Numbered from the stretch's first letter, positions 7,978 to 15,397 are shown. The stretch is DNA of 17,257 nucleotides from Chthoniobacter flavus (GCA_945903555.1 CAMDOJ010000015.1:1-17257), one strand, 5' to 3'. The notes: generated from the sequence alone by a model not told the origin. Numbers and translations: made by a program.

Positions 7978-9069
7978 ATGGACTTCATCGATCTCAAATC
8001 TCAATATCAGAAATACAAATCAGCGATAGACGAGCGTATCCACAGGGTTCTGGATCATGGTCAATTTATTCACGGTCCCGAGGTGGCGGAGTTGGAGTCG
8101 GCATTGGGAGGTTATGTGGGATGCAAATACGCCATCACCGTGGCGAGCGGAACCGACAGTCTGGAGATCGCTCTTCGGGCGCTGGAGATCGGTCCGGGCG
8201 ATGAGGTGATCACCGTGCCGTTCACATGGATCAGCACCGCCGAAGCCATTGCGCTCGTTGGGGCGAAGCCGGTCTTTGTGGATATTGATCCACTGGATTT
8301 CAATATTGCTGTGGATCAAATTGAGGCAGCGATCACGCCTTCCACTAAGGCGCTCATGCCGGTGAGTCTTTTCGGCCAGATGCCGGATTATGACGCCATC
8401 AATACCATTGCAAAAAAATATAACTTGCCTGTGATCGAGGATGCCGCACAGAGTTTCGGCGCGACGCAGCACGGTCGCAGAAGTTGCGGTGTGACGACGA
8501 TTGCCAGCACCAGCTTTTATCCCGCCAAGCCGCTCGGATGCTACGGCGATGGGGGTGCACTTTTTACGAGTGATGACAACCTCGCCATTCGCATGAAGGC
8601 GATTCGCACGCATGGCGGCATCAATCGCCACTTCCACGATCTCGTCGGTATGAATGGCCGCTTCGACACGATTCAGGCCGCCGTGATCCTAGGAAAATGG
8701 CCCGGCTACGACGAGGAAGTCCTCGCCCGCCATTGCATCGGCGCCCGCTACACCGAATTATTGAGGGATGTTTGTGCCACGCCGGACATCCGAGATGGCA
8801 ATACGCACGTTTACGCTCAATACACCCTTCGCGTCCCGAATCGCGATGCCTTTGCAGAAAAGCTCAAGGCCGCAGGGATTCCCTCGGCGGTCTATTATCC
8901 GAAATGCCTCCACGAGCAACCCGTCTTTGCTCCGCTCGGATACCGATATGGTGACTTCCCTGTATCCGAGTCCGCGGCTTTGGAAGTGATCAGCCTGCCG
9001 CTCAACCCGTTTTTAAGCGAGTCTGACCAGAATCGAGTCGTTGAAGCTGTTCGCGCCGCCATAGCCTGA
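7978..9069 (+). CDS. DegT/DnrJ/EryC1/StrS sugar aminotransferase, WbpE-like
   Basis: PLP-dependent enzyme that transfers an amino group to a keto-sugar nucleotide. The 363-residue protein opens MDFIDLKSQYQKYKSAID, then RVLDHGQFIHGPEVAELE, VASGTDSLEIALRAL (cofactor phosphate), PVIEDAAQSFGA with the PLP-ring aspartate, and SFYPAKPLGCYGDGGA with PLP lysine K184. From memory this pattern is closest to WbpE of Pseudomonas, which acts on UDP-2-acetamido-3-keto-glucuronate, rather than to GDP-perosamine synthase. The gene starts 33 nt after the glycosyltransferase. Its partners in a WbpE pathway (dehydrogenases, acetyltransferase) are not in the window. Family assignment is firm; substrate is unresolved, because the neighbour gmd makes a GDP sugar and WbpE uses a UDP sugar. 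Confidence 0.93.
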   Translation: MDFIDLKSQYQKYKSAIDERIHRVLDHGQFIHGPEVAELESALGGYVGCKYAITVASGTDSLEIALRALEIGPGDEVITVPFTWISTAEAIALVGAKPVFVDIDPLDFNIAVDQIEAAITPSTKALMPVSLFGQMPDYDAINTIAKKYNLPVIEDAAQSFGATQHGRRSCGVTTIASTSFYPAKPLGCYGDGGALFTSDDNLAIRMKAIRTHGGINRHFHDLVGMNGRFDTIQAAVILGKWPGYDEEVLARHCIGARYTELLRDVCATPDIRDGNTHVYAQYTLRVPNRDAFAEKLKAAGIPSAVYYPKCLHEQPVFAPLGYRYGDFPVSESAALEVISLPLNPFLSESDQNRVVEAVRAAIA

Positions 9070-9126
9070 CCCGAAATAGCCGCACTGGTCGATCTGCATT
9101 TTTTGTTAATTTATGTGGGGCCAATG

Positions 9127-9156
9127 TTGACCTGTCGACATGCTCAAGTGTAGTTT
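9127..9156 (+). promoter_or_regulatory. Candidate promoter for the first bactofilin gene
   Basis: TTGACC (9127-9132) is followed after 18 nt by TAGTTT (9151-9156). If used, transcription would start close to or at the ATG at 9167, and the upstream ATG at 9140 would be untranslated. Only the -35 box is a good match, so this is a weak call. Confidence 0.25.
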
Positions 9157-9166
9157 CAGCGAAATC

Positions 9167-9583
9167 ATGAACCTCAACAATATCACCTCTCTCGTCTCCG
9201 AACCCTCCACTTCCAAAAACATCCTCACAAGTGATGTTCAATTGACTGGAACTCTCAAGTTCGACACAGAACTCATTTTCGACGGCAAGCTCGAAGGCGA
9301 GATCATCTCTGAAGGTACGCTCATTCTTGGAAAAAATGCGGTTGTGAAAGGCGAGGTTCGCACGAAGTCCGTCACGATCCACGGCACAGTGAACGGCAAC
9401 GTGACTGTCCAAGAGCGTTGCGAACTCAAGTCCAACGCCGAACTTCTTGGCGACCTAAAGGCCATGCGCATCATCATCGAAGAGGGAGCGACCTTCATCG
9501 GGCATTCTGAAGTGACTCCGACAAAAACGGCGTCCTTCAGCCGTTCGTCTGACTCATCCCAATTCAACGAAAACGCGGCTTAA
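9167..9583 (+). CDS. Bactofilin (polymer-forming cytoskeletal protein)
   Basis: Bactofilins self-assemble without nucleotide into filaments under the inner membrane and recruit enzymes for cell-wall, stalk or chromosome functions. The 138-residue protein is a short flexible N-terminus (to about residue 23), then a single right-handed beta-helix domain built from short alternating hydrophobic/glycine repeats: LIFDGKLEGEIISEGTLILG, AVVKGEVRTKSVTIHGTVNG, ELLGDLKAMRIIIEEGATFIG. A short charged tail follows. The start is ambiguous: ATG 9140 would add nine residues (MLKCSFSEI); I prefer 9167 because MNLNNITSLV looks like the usual unstructured bactofilin start and a possible promoter overlaps the earlier ATG. 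No Shine-Dalgarno sequence is clear at either. The second bactofilin follows after 6 nt, so they are co-transcribed. Confidence 0.92.
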   Translation: MNLNNITSLVSEPSTSKNILTSDVQLTGTLKFDTELIFDGKLEGEIISEGTLILGKNAVVKGEVRTKSVTIHGTVNGNVTVQERCELKSNAELLGDLKAMRIIIEEGATFIGHSEVTPTKTASFSRSSDSSQFNENAA

Positions 9584-9589
9584 GGCGAC

Positions 9590-10366
9590 ATGCCCACCCC
9601 AACGCCGAAGTCACCATTCCGGTGTCCGGCCTGCGGTTTTGTGCAGCTTGAGCCTCCCCACCTCGTTTCAACAAACTGCCGTTCCTGCGGCGCCCACTAC
9701 AAAGCCTCCGATTCTACGGAGGGCTTAGATGCGTCGAGCGGAAGTCAATCCCTAGCGGGAAGGAAGCACGAAACCGGCAAGCCTGTGCACTGCCTGAAAT
9801 GCGGTCGCACCCACCAAGTGTCACCCAAAGCTCAAAGCACGATCTGCCCGGGTTGCTATGCTCCTATCGAGTTGATCGATGTGAATATCACCGCCCACGC
9901 TTCGCGTTCGATTGACACGCGTGGGCATTTAAGGATCACGGCGAAAGGGTCTGTCAGCAACCCCTGGATCATTTGTGGAACCGCGCGCATTGAGGGTTCG
10001 TTTCATGGACATCTGCGCTGCGAGGGGGAAGCCCGGATCTCGATGCAAAAAACCTGCACGGGCCGCATCACAGCAGGATCCCTTGTCATCGATCGGAAGG
10101 CAGTCATCGATTGTTCCCAGCTTGTGGATGCGGACAGCGTTTCTATCGAGGGTGTTTTCCGTGGTGCAGTTCAGTGCCGAGGCGTCGTCAAGGTTATCAA
10201 AGGGGGGCGACTGGAGGGGCCGGTGGAAGCTCCTTCCATGGTCGTGGAAAAAGGCGGGATCTATGTCGGAGATTGTCGCATATCGCCTCCGTCCGCTGGT
10301 GCAGCTACCACAGAAGCGCCCGCAGTGGAAAATGCAGCGCCTTTGGAAGATGACTTCGTCGATTAA
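9590..10366 (+). CDS. Bactofilin-family protein with two N-terminal zinc ribbons
   Basis: 258-residue protein with a composite architecture. Residues 12-33 form a zinc-ribbon motif (C12, C15, C30, C33) and residues 68-89 a second one (C68, C71, C86, C89), joined by a hydrophilic linker. Residues about 98-232 are a bactofilin beta-helix: short repeats such as LRITAKGSVSN, ARIEGSFHGHLRCEGEA, SVSIEGVFRGAVQCRGVV and GRLEGPVEAPSMVVEKGGIY. The end is acidic and disordered. The domain itself contains extra cysteines. The start at 9590 is supported by an AAGG immediately upstream that overlaps the preceding stop region, and the 6-nt gap indicates one operon with the canonical bactofilin. The zinc ribbons could bind nucleic acid or protein; their role is unknown. 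It faces the 3' end of rimO across 30 nt, with no clear terminator. Confidence 0.88.
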   Translation: MPTPTPKSPFRCPACGFVQLEPPHLVSTNCRSCGAHYKASDSTEGLDASSGSQSLAGRKHETGKPVHCLKCGRTHQVSPKAQSTICPGCYAPIELIDVNITAHASRSIDTRGHLRITAKGSVSNPWIICGTARIEGSFHGHLRCEGEARISMQKTCTGRITAGSLVIDRKAVIDCSQLVDADSVSIEGVFRGAVQCRGVVKVIKGGRLEGPVEAPSMVVEKGGIYVGDCRISPPSAGAATTEAPAVENAAPLEDDFVD

Positions 10367-10396
10367 AAGTCCGGATCAATCCTCGCTGAATTACGT

Positions 10397-11785
10397 TTAC
10401 GCGACGGGTTCGGCGACGAGATCGTAGGTCTGTGCGCCTAGGACTTTCACGTTCACAAATTCGCCCACGGTGGCTGGTTGCGTGAGGATGACTCGGCAGT
10501 CTACGTCGGGAGCGTCATGTTCGGTACGACCGATATTCGGTTGCTCCACAAGCACGCGAAGGGTTTGTCCAGTGCGGGACTCCGCCATTTCACGGGCGAT
10601 TTTTTGTTGCAGCTTCATGGCTTCGCGGTAACGGCGATTTTTTGTGCGTGTGGGCACTTGGTTTTCCATCTTCGCGGCGCGGGAGCCTTCCTCTTGGGAG
10701 TAGTTGAATACGCCGAGGCGCTCGAAGCGGACGCTTTCAATGAACTCCAAGAGCGAATGGAAGTGTTCTTCAGTCTCACCGGGAAAACCAACGATGAAAG
10801 TGGTGCGAAGCCCGATGCCTGGAATGCCGGCGCGGATGCGGCCGATGAGGTTTTCGATGTGCTCGCGGGAAGTCTCGCGGCGCATGAGAGTGAGCATTTC
10901 TGCATGGATGTGCTGGAGGGGCATATCCACGTAGCGAGCCGTATGGGGATTGCGGGCAATCGCGGAGATCAGGTCGTCGCTCCAGTGAGCGGGGTGGGTG
11001 TAAAGAAGTCTGACCCAGAATTCGCCGCCAATCTCACCGATCTCATCGAGAAGATGAACGAGCGAGGTGCCACGGGCGGGATCGACTGGCTGACGGGGCC
11101 CAGCCTTTTGTTCCCAAAGATCCATGCCATAGTAGGTCGTATCTTGGCTGATAAGGTTGATCTCCTTAACGCCCTCGGCAACAAGTCCGCGAATTTCGCG
11201 AACGACGGAATCCAACGAGCGGCTGCGGTGGCGTCCGCGCATCTGAGGGATCACGCAAAAACTACACGGGTGGTTGCAGCCTTCCGCGATTTTGACATAG
11301 ACCGAGTGGTTCGGTGTGAGGCGAAATCGAGGGGTAGAAAAATCCGGTATGTAGCGGGACTTTGATGTCACCAGATTGAGAGTGCTGGATTTTTCCTCGC
11401 TCAGAACGCGGCGAAAAATCGCGCCGGCTTCGGCAACTTGGTCGAGCCCGATGAAGGCATCCACCTCGGGGAGTTCGCTGGCGAGGTCGGTGGAGAAGCG
11501 CTGTGAAAGACAACCGCTCACCACAATCTTCGCATCCGGACGAGTGCCTTCATTGCGCTGGCGATGGGCTTCGAGAATCGCATCGATCGACTCCTGCTTT
11601 GCGGAATCAATAAACCCGCAAGTGTTGACGATGAGGAGGTCTGCCTCGGCGGGATCGGCCGTGACTTCAAATCCCTCGGCCTTCGCTGACCCAAGCATGA
11701 TCTCAGCATCAACAAGATTTTTGGCGCATCCCAAGCTGATCATTCCTACTTTCTTTGGGGCATCTTTTGTGGCGAGTGAATTCAT
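10397..11785 (-). CDS. rimO: Ribosomal protein S12 methylthiotransferase RimO
   Basis: Radical SAM enzyme that methylthiolates the conserved aspartate of ribosomal protein S12. The 462-residue protein has the UPF0004 domain with its cluster cysteines C20 (SLGCAKNLVDAE), C56 (VNTCGFID) and C92 (SGCLSQRF). Next are the radical-SAM motif C170-x3-C174-x2-C177 (GCNHPCSFCVIPQMRGRHRS) and a C-terminal TRAM domain (about 395-462). SLGCAKNLVD and the CNHPCSFC spacing separate RimO from its tRNA-modifying relative MiaB. The ATG at 11783-11785 overlaps the stop of the RodZ-like gene (ATGA), so rimO is the last gene of the ftsK chain. The TAA stop lies 30 nt from the convergent bactofilin gene. Confidence 0.97.
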   Translation of the reverse strand: MNSLATKDAPKKVGMISLGCAKNLVDAEIMLGSAKAEGFEVTADPAEADLLIVNTCGFIDSAKQESIDAILEAHRQRNEGTRPDAKIVVSGCLSQRFSTDLASELPEVDAFIGLDQVAEAGAIFRRVLSEEKSSTLNLVTSKSRYIPDFSTPRFRLTPNHSVYVKIAEGCNHPCSFCVIPQMRGRHRSRSLDSVVREIRGLVAEGVKEINLISQDTTYYGMDLWEQKAGPRQPVDPARGTSLVHLLDEIGEIGGEFWVRLLYTHPAHWSDDLISAIARNPHTARYVDMPLQHIHAEMLTLMRRETSREHIENLIGRIRAGIPGIGLRTTFIVGFPGETEEHFHSLLEFIESVRFERLGVFNYSQEEGSRAAKMENQVPTRTKNRRYREAMKLQQKIAREMAESRTGQTLRVLVEQPNIGRTEHDAPDVDCRVILTQPATVGEFVNVKVLGAQTYDLVAEPVA

Positions 11786-12492
11786 TTCGGACGTTTCGGA
11801 GTGGTAGCGGGACGCGGTGCGGGCTTAAAGGGGGGTATGGTGAAAGGTGTGGCTGAGGCCGTGGGTGAAGGAGCGGGCGGCAGGGTGGACTCGGTGACAA
11901 CGATCACTTGATCCGGCGGAGCATGCGGGGATATGCGAAACGGGGTCGCTGTTGTAGCGGGAGTCGGAGTCGCTGTTGGCGAAGGAGAGGGGGTCGCAAC
12001 CGGTCGGACGGGCGTCGGCTTGGCTGCAGCGATCGGGCGCGAGGGCGGTTTGACCCGCTCAAACTTCTTCCATGTCCTCCATGAGTAGATGCCAATTACG
12101 ATGAGTAGGAGAACCGTGATCGCTACGCTTACAGCGAACATCATTCGGCGGGCGGATTTGAATTGATCCCCTTTGAGGAAGCCGTTGTTCGCAATGAGAA
12201 CTTCGAGGTACTTGTTATCATCGTGGCCGAGTCCTTTTGATCCCGGGAGGTATCCGCGTATTTCCTCATGCGGCACACGAAGGTAGGTGGCGTAATCGAG
12301 GAGAAAAAGACGGGCATAGGTCGGATGGGCGAATCCTGAAAAGTCGTCCGTTTCTAGAGCACGGAGGCGATCTAGTGAGAGGTGGTTATCTTTCGCTGCC
12401 TTCTCAATCGGGATACCGAGCTTGGCGCGCTTCGCGGCAAGCCGTGCGCCTATAAAAAATTCCCCTTCATGATGGATGTCTTGTTTTTTCAA
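11782..12492 (-). CDS. RodZ-like helix-turn-helix membrane protein with proline-rich tail
   Basis: 236-residue bitopic membrane protein. Residues about 10-85 are a RodZ-type HTH domain (EFFIGARLAAKRAKLGIPIE, LSLDRLRALETDDFSGF, YARLFLLDYATYLRVP). In RodZ this domain binds MreB and is used for shape control. One hydrophobic helix follows at 117-138 (MFAVSVAITVLLLIVIGIYS). The remaining 100 residues are Pro/Thr/Ala-rich and low in complexity and should be periplasmic. The beta-rich C-terminal domain (DUF4115 type) of classical RodZ is not visible. The ATG overlaps the ftsK stop and its own stop overlaps rimO, so all three are co-translated. Placement behind ftsK recalls the ftsK/spoIIIE-ymfM order of Firmicutes. 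Membership of the RodZ family is a good inference; role in shape control is not shown. Confidence 0.85.
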   Translation of the reverse strand: MKKQDIHHEGEFFIGARLAAKRAKLGIPIEKAAKDNHLSLDRLRALETDDFSGFAHPTYARLFLLDYATYLRVPHEEIRGYLPGSKGLGHDDNKYLEVLIANNGFLKGDQFKSARRMMFAVSVAITVLLLIVIGIYSWRTWKKFERVKPPSRPIAAAKPTPVRPVATPSPSPTATPTPATTATPFRISPHAPPDQVIVVTESTLPPAPSPTASATPFTIPPFKPAPRPATTPKRPK

Positions 12493-15032
12493 AATGCTCC
12501 TTCCTCGTTGAGATCGACCAGAATTTCCCGGTCTTTCGCTCCGTCTTTAGGGCCGACTACTCCGCGACTTTCCAATATATCCATCACACGGGCGGCCCGT
12601 GTATAGCCTAATTTCAATCGGCGTTGAAGCATGGACGTTGAGGCCCGATTTTCTTGAGCGATGATTTCCAAGCATCTCGTGACCAATGCCTCGTCCTGAT
12701 CGCTCACATCGTCATCCGGAATCACTGAACTAGTCAGCTTCTCATGGATTCCGGAATCGAACCTCGGTTGCGCCTGATTGGAAATAAATTCCACAATACG
12801 ATGGATTTCCTCCTCGGTAACGAGAACGCCTTGAGCGCGGGTGTATTTTGATGTCCCAGGCGGCAGGTAGAGCATGTCGCCTTGGCCAAGGAGCTTCTCG
12901 GCTCCGTTTTCATCAAGGATGACTCGACTGTCGATTTTGGAGGCGACTTGGAATGCAATGCGGCTGGGAATATTTGCCTTGATGATGCCGGTGACCACGT
13001 CCGCGCGAGGGGTCTGTGTGGCTACAATCATGTGAATGCCGGCAGCGCGGGCCATCTGGGTGATCCGCGCAATGGCACTTTCGACATCCGCGGGAGCGGT
13101 CTGCATAAGGTCTGCCAACTCATCGATAATGACCACGATAAAGGACATCCTGTCGGGTATCACAAGGTCGTCAGCATCGCGCGGGACACGGATAGGGGGT
13201 GCCACAGGGTCTTCGTCCTCGTCGGAATCCTCTGGGAGTGTCTCCTCGGAGATAATGGCTTCCGCGTGCATGGGGAACGGCACATCTGAGGCTTCATCAA
13301 GAGGGCTCGGAGCGGGTTCATTATCTTGTTCTGATGACACGACGCCCACAACCTCATCTGGAGGAGAGATCAAGGCGTTGGCTGCGGACTGTTCGGCATC
13401 GAGTTCTTTTTGGGATTTGGGGAGCGGGCGGTCGTTGAATGCGCCGATATTTTTCACTTTGCATTTGGCAAAAATACGATACCGGCGCTCCATTTCGTCG
13501 ACCACCCAGCGCAAAGCTAGCAGCACTTTCTTGGGGTCCGTGACGACAGGAGTGATGAGGTGGGGGAGGGAGTTGTAAATCTGCATCTCCACCACTTTCG
13601 GATCGATCATGATGAACTGCAGTTGATCGGGGGAATACCGGAAAAGAAGGCTGGCGATAATCGAGTTGATGCAAACACTCTTTCCGCTACCCGTCGTTCC
13701 AGCGACAAGAAGGTGTGGCATTTTAGAGAGATCTCCGATGATCGTGTTTCCGTAGACATCCATTCCAAGAGCTAAGGGAAGCTTCGCTGAGGACTCGCGC
13801 CAGACGTCCTTCTCGAACAACTCGCGCAGGGTGACTTTGACTTTCTTGGAGTTCGCGATTTCGATACCCACGGTGTCCTTGCCTGGAATCGGGGCGAGGA
13901 TGTTGATCCGCTCGGCGCGGGTGGCCCTTGCTATGTCTCGCTCGAGAGCGACGATTTTATCTACTCGCACGCCAACGTCGGGGTAGACCTCGTATCGAGT
14001 GATCGTTGGGCCTTTGGTAATCGTTCCGGGTGTCGCTCGGATTCCGAATTGGGCGAGGGTATCAATGATGAGGGTTTGGATATTTTTTAACTCCTCCCGA
14101 TCGAGCGGTTCGCGATCTGTCTCATCCTGCTCATCCAAAAGATCAGTGCTCGGCATGATGTAGTTTTCGAGATGAAGGCTGGCGAAGTCGGAAGTGAAGG
14201 CCTCCTTAGCCTCGCGTCCGGCCCGCAACTCGGAAAGCTTGGGTTTTTTTGGGGAGGGTGCGGTAGAATCGATGATCTCAGGTTCGGCAGAGGGAACAGG
14301 GAGTTCGGGCTGTTCTAAAAAAGGGATTTCGATGCCCTTTTGTTTGAGTTGTTTCTCCAGTTTGCCCGCCTTTTTTTCCAATGCGCGACGTTCGAGCGCG
14401 ACGCGTTGCTCGGCATCCATTCTCAGCAGGCAGGCTTTGTGACGAGCCTCGCGCCACTTAACGAAGGTTTTCCATGCCAAAGCGGAGTCGCGTAACGGAT
14501 GCGAGGTGATGGTGAACATCAAGCTCATCACATAAACGCCCAAAATCAGGAAGACTGAAGCTGGGCCGAGTGCATTGTAGATGGCATTCTCTCCGATCCA
14601 GAGGCCAAAAAATCCACCTGGTCCCTCAATGTGGAGGTTTTTTTTCCAACTTTGGAGGAAAATCGGTTGTATTTGAAGAAGGCAGGCACCCAAAAGCACC
14701 ATGAGCACTCCCCAACCCACCTTATCGCGCAGTTTATAATCAATCAGAAACCATTTTGCCAATCCATAGCCCAATATCACAACGGCAAGGAGATACGAGG
14801 CGGCACCGAGAAAGAACAAAGAATACCCTGCGACGAGAGCCCCGAATGGACCACCGAGATTCTGACTTGTCTGGGCGCTGGAGGACGCCACGGAGCTAAT
14901 CAACGGCGCCCATCCAGGAACGGAACGCGGGTCGTAACTCACCAAGGCGAAAAAAAGATAAACGCCAGTGAAAACCAGCAAAATCCCGGTTAAATACGCG
15001 GGTGCTTCGGTGCCTCTTGAACGCTTTGACAT
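12489..15032 (-). CDS. ftsK: DNA translocase FtsK
   Basis: Septum-located double-stranded DNA pump that clears chromosome termini at division. The 847-residue protein has about four N-terminal membrane helices (near 12-32, 65-92, 104-126, 153-177) and a charged coiled linker (about 190-300). The FtsK alpha/beta motor carries Walker A GTTGSGKS at 445-452 and Walker B VVIIDELADL at 633-642. TQTPRADVVTGIIKANIPSR and the C-terminal winged-helix gamma domain (about 780-847, GYTRAARVMDILESRGVVGP) follow. The gamma domain normally reads KOPS sequences and contacts XerD. Unusually, about 90 acidic, low-complexity residues (about 534-628) sit between the Walker motifs where E. coli and Bacillus proteins have only 20-40. 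The start ATG at 15030-15032 gives a normal basic N-terminus. Confidence 0.97.
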   Translation of the reverse strand: MSKRSRGTEAPAYLTGILLVFTGVYLFFALVSYDPRSVPGWAPLISSVASSSAQTSQNLGGPFGALVAGYSLFFLGAASYLLAVVILGYGLAKWFLIDYKLRDKVGWGVLMVLLGACLLQIQPIFLQSWKKNLHIEGPGGFFGLWIGENAIYNALGPASVFLILGVYVMSLMFTITSHPLRDSALAWKTFVKWREARHKACLLRMDAEQRVALERRALEKKAGKLEKQLKQKGIEIPFLEQPELPVPSAEPEIIDSTAPSPKKPKLSELRAGREAKEAFTSDFASLHLENYIMPSTDLLDEQDETDREPLDREELKNIQTLIIDTLAQFGIRATPGTITKGPTITRYEVYPDVGVRVDKIVALERDIARATRAERINILAPIPGKDTVGIEIANSKKVKVTLRELFEKDVWRESSAKLPLALGMDVYGNTIIGDLSKMPHLLVAGTTGSGKSVCINSIIASLLFRYSPDQLQFIMIDPKVVEMQIYNSLPHLITPVVTDPKKVLLALRWVVDEMERRYRIFAKCKVKNIGAFNDRPLPKSQKELDAEQSAANALISPPDEVVGVVSSEQDNEPAPSPLDEASDVPFPMHAEAIISEETLPEDSDEDEDPVAPPIRVPRDADDLVIPDRMSFIVVIIDELADLMQTAPADVESAIARITQMARAAGIHMIVATQTPRADVVTGIIKANIPSRIAFQVASKIDSRVILDENGAEKLLGQGDMLYLPPGTSKYTRAQGVLVTEEEIHRIVEFISNQAQPRFDSGIHEKLTSSVIPDDDVSDQDEALVTRCLEIIAQENRASTSMLQRRLKLGYTRAARVMDILESRGVVGPKDGAKDREILVDLNEEGAF

Positions 15033-15043
15033 AGAATCATGGG

Positions 15044-15072
15044 ATTGTCGCAGATTTTAAGGACGCGAGCAA
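15044..15072 (-). promoter_or_regulatory. Candidate promoter for the ftsK-rodZ-like-rimO operon
   Basis: On the minus strand TTGCTC (15067-15072), a 17-nt spacer, then GACAAT (15044-15049). Spacing is ideal, but matches are only 3 of 6 and 4 of 6. The -10 ends 11 nt before the ftsK ATG, so the mRNA would be almost leaderless. Tentative. Confidence 0.3.
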
Positions 15073-15279
15073 GCAAACACAGGGCCGATTTTCCTTCTTT
15101 CATGGCCTCAATAGCCACTCGCGCCTTAAAGGCGCTATCATGTCTTCTGCGTTAGGCTTTCATTTCAATAGATGGTTATAGGTTTATTGACTTCCTCCAA
15201 CCATCGCTTTTTTATCTTTTAGCCTCTGGTCCGATTTTCGGGGTGGCTTCAAGGCTCTTGTCGGTCTTCAAAACATAGT

Positions 15280-15397
15280 CACCGCATTGAGCGGTGGCGT
15301 TTTTCATTCCCTTTGGGTCTGATACCCCGAAGCTTGCTTCGGCTTTTCTTCGTGTGGTGAATTCATATTCTTAAATGCCTCGGGGCTTGCCCCAGGG
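15280..15397 (+). repeat. Cluster of three GC-rich hairpins, REP-like
   Basis: Hairpin 1: CACCGC-ATTGA-GCGGTG (15280-15296), followed by GCGTTTTTC. Hairpin 2: CCGAAGC-TT-GCTTCGG (15327-15342) within the string GATACCCCGAAGCTTGCTTC. Hairpin 3: CCTCGGGGC-TT-GCCCCAGGG (15378-15396), with one mismatch and one wobble in the outer stem. Hairpins 2 and 3 share the form stem-TT-stem with GCTTGC/GGCTTGCC centres. From memory, comparable ACCCCG..GCTTGC..CGGGG palindromes are dispersed in other bacterial genomes. Hairpin 1 with its T-run could terminate plus-strand transcription, but no plus-strand gene precedes it. Confidence 0.5.

Noticed and set aside
7978..9069. Calling the aminotransferase GDP-perosamine synthase because gmd is nearby
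   Set aside because: Motifs fit the WbpE type better; context alone is not enough.
15171..15216. Intrinsic terminator (GATGGTT/AACCATC followed by T-run)
   Set aside because: The 21-nt loop and 7-bp A/T-containing stem make it weak, and no plus-strand gene ends upstream.
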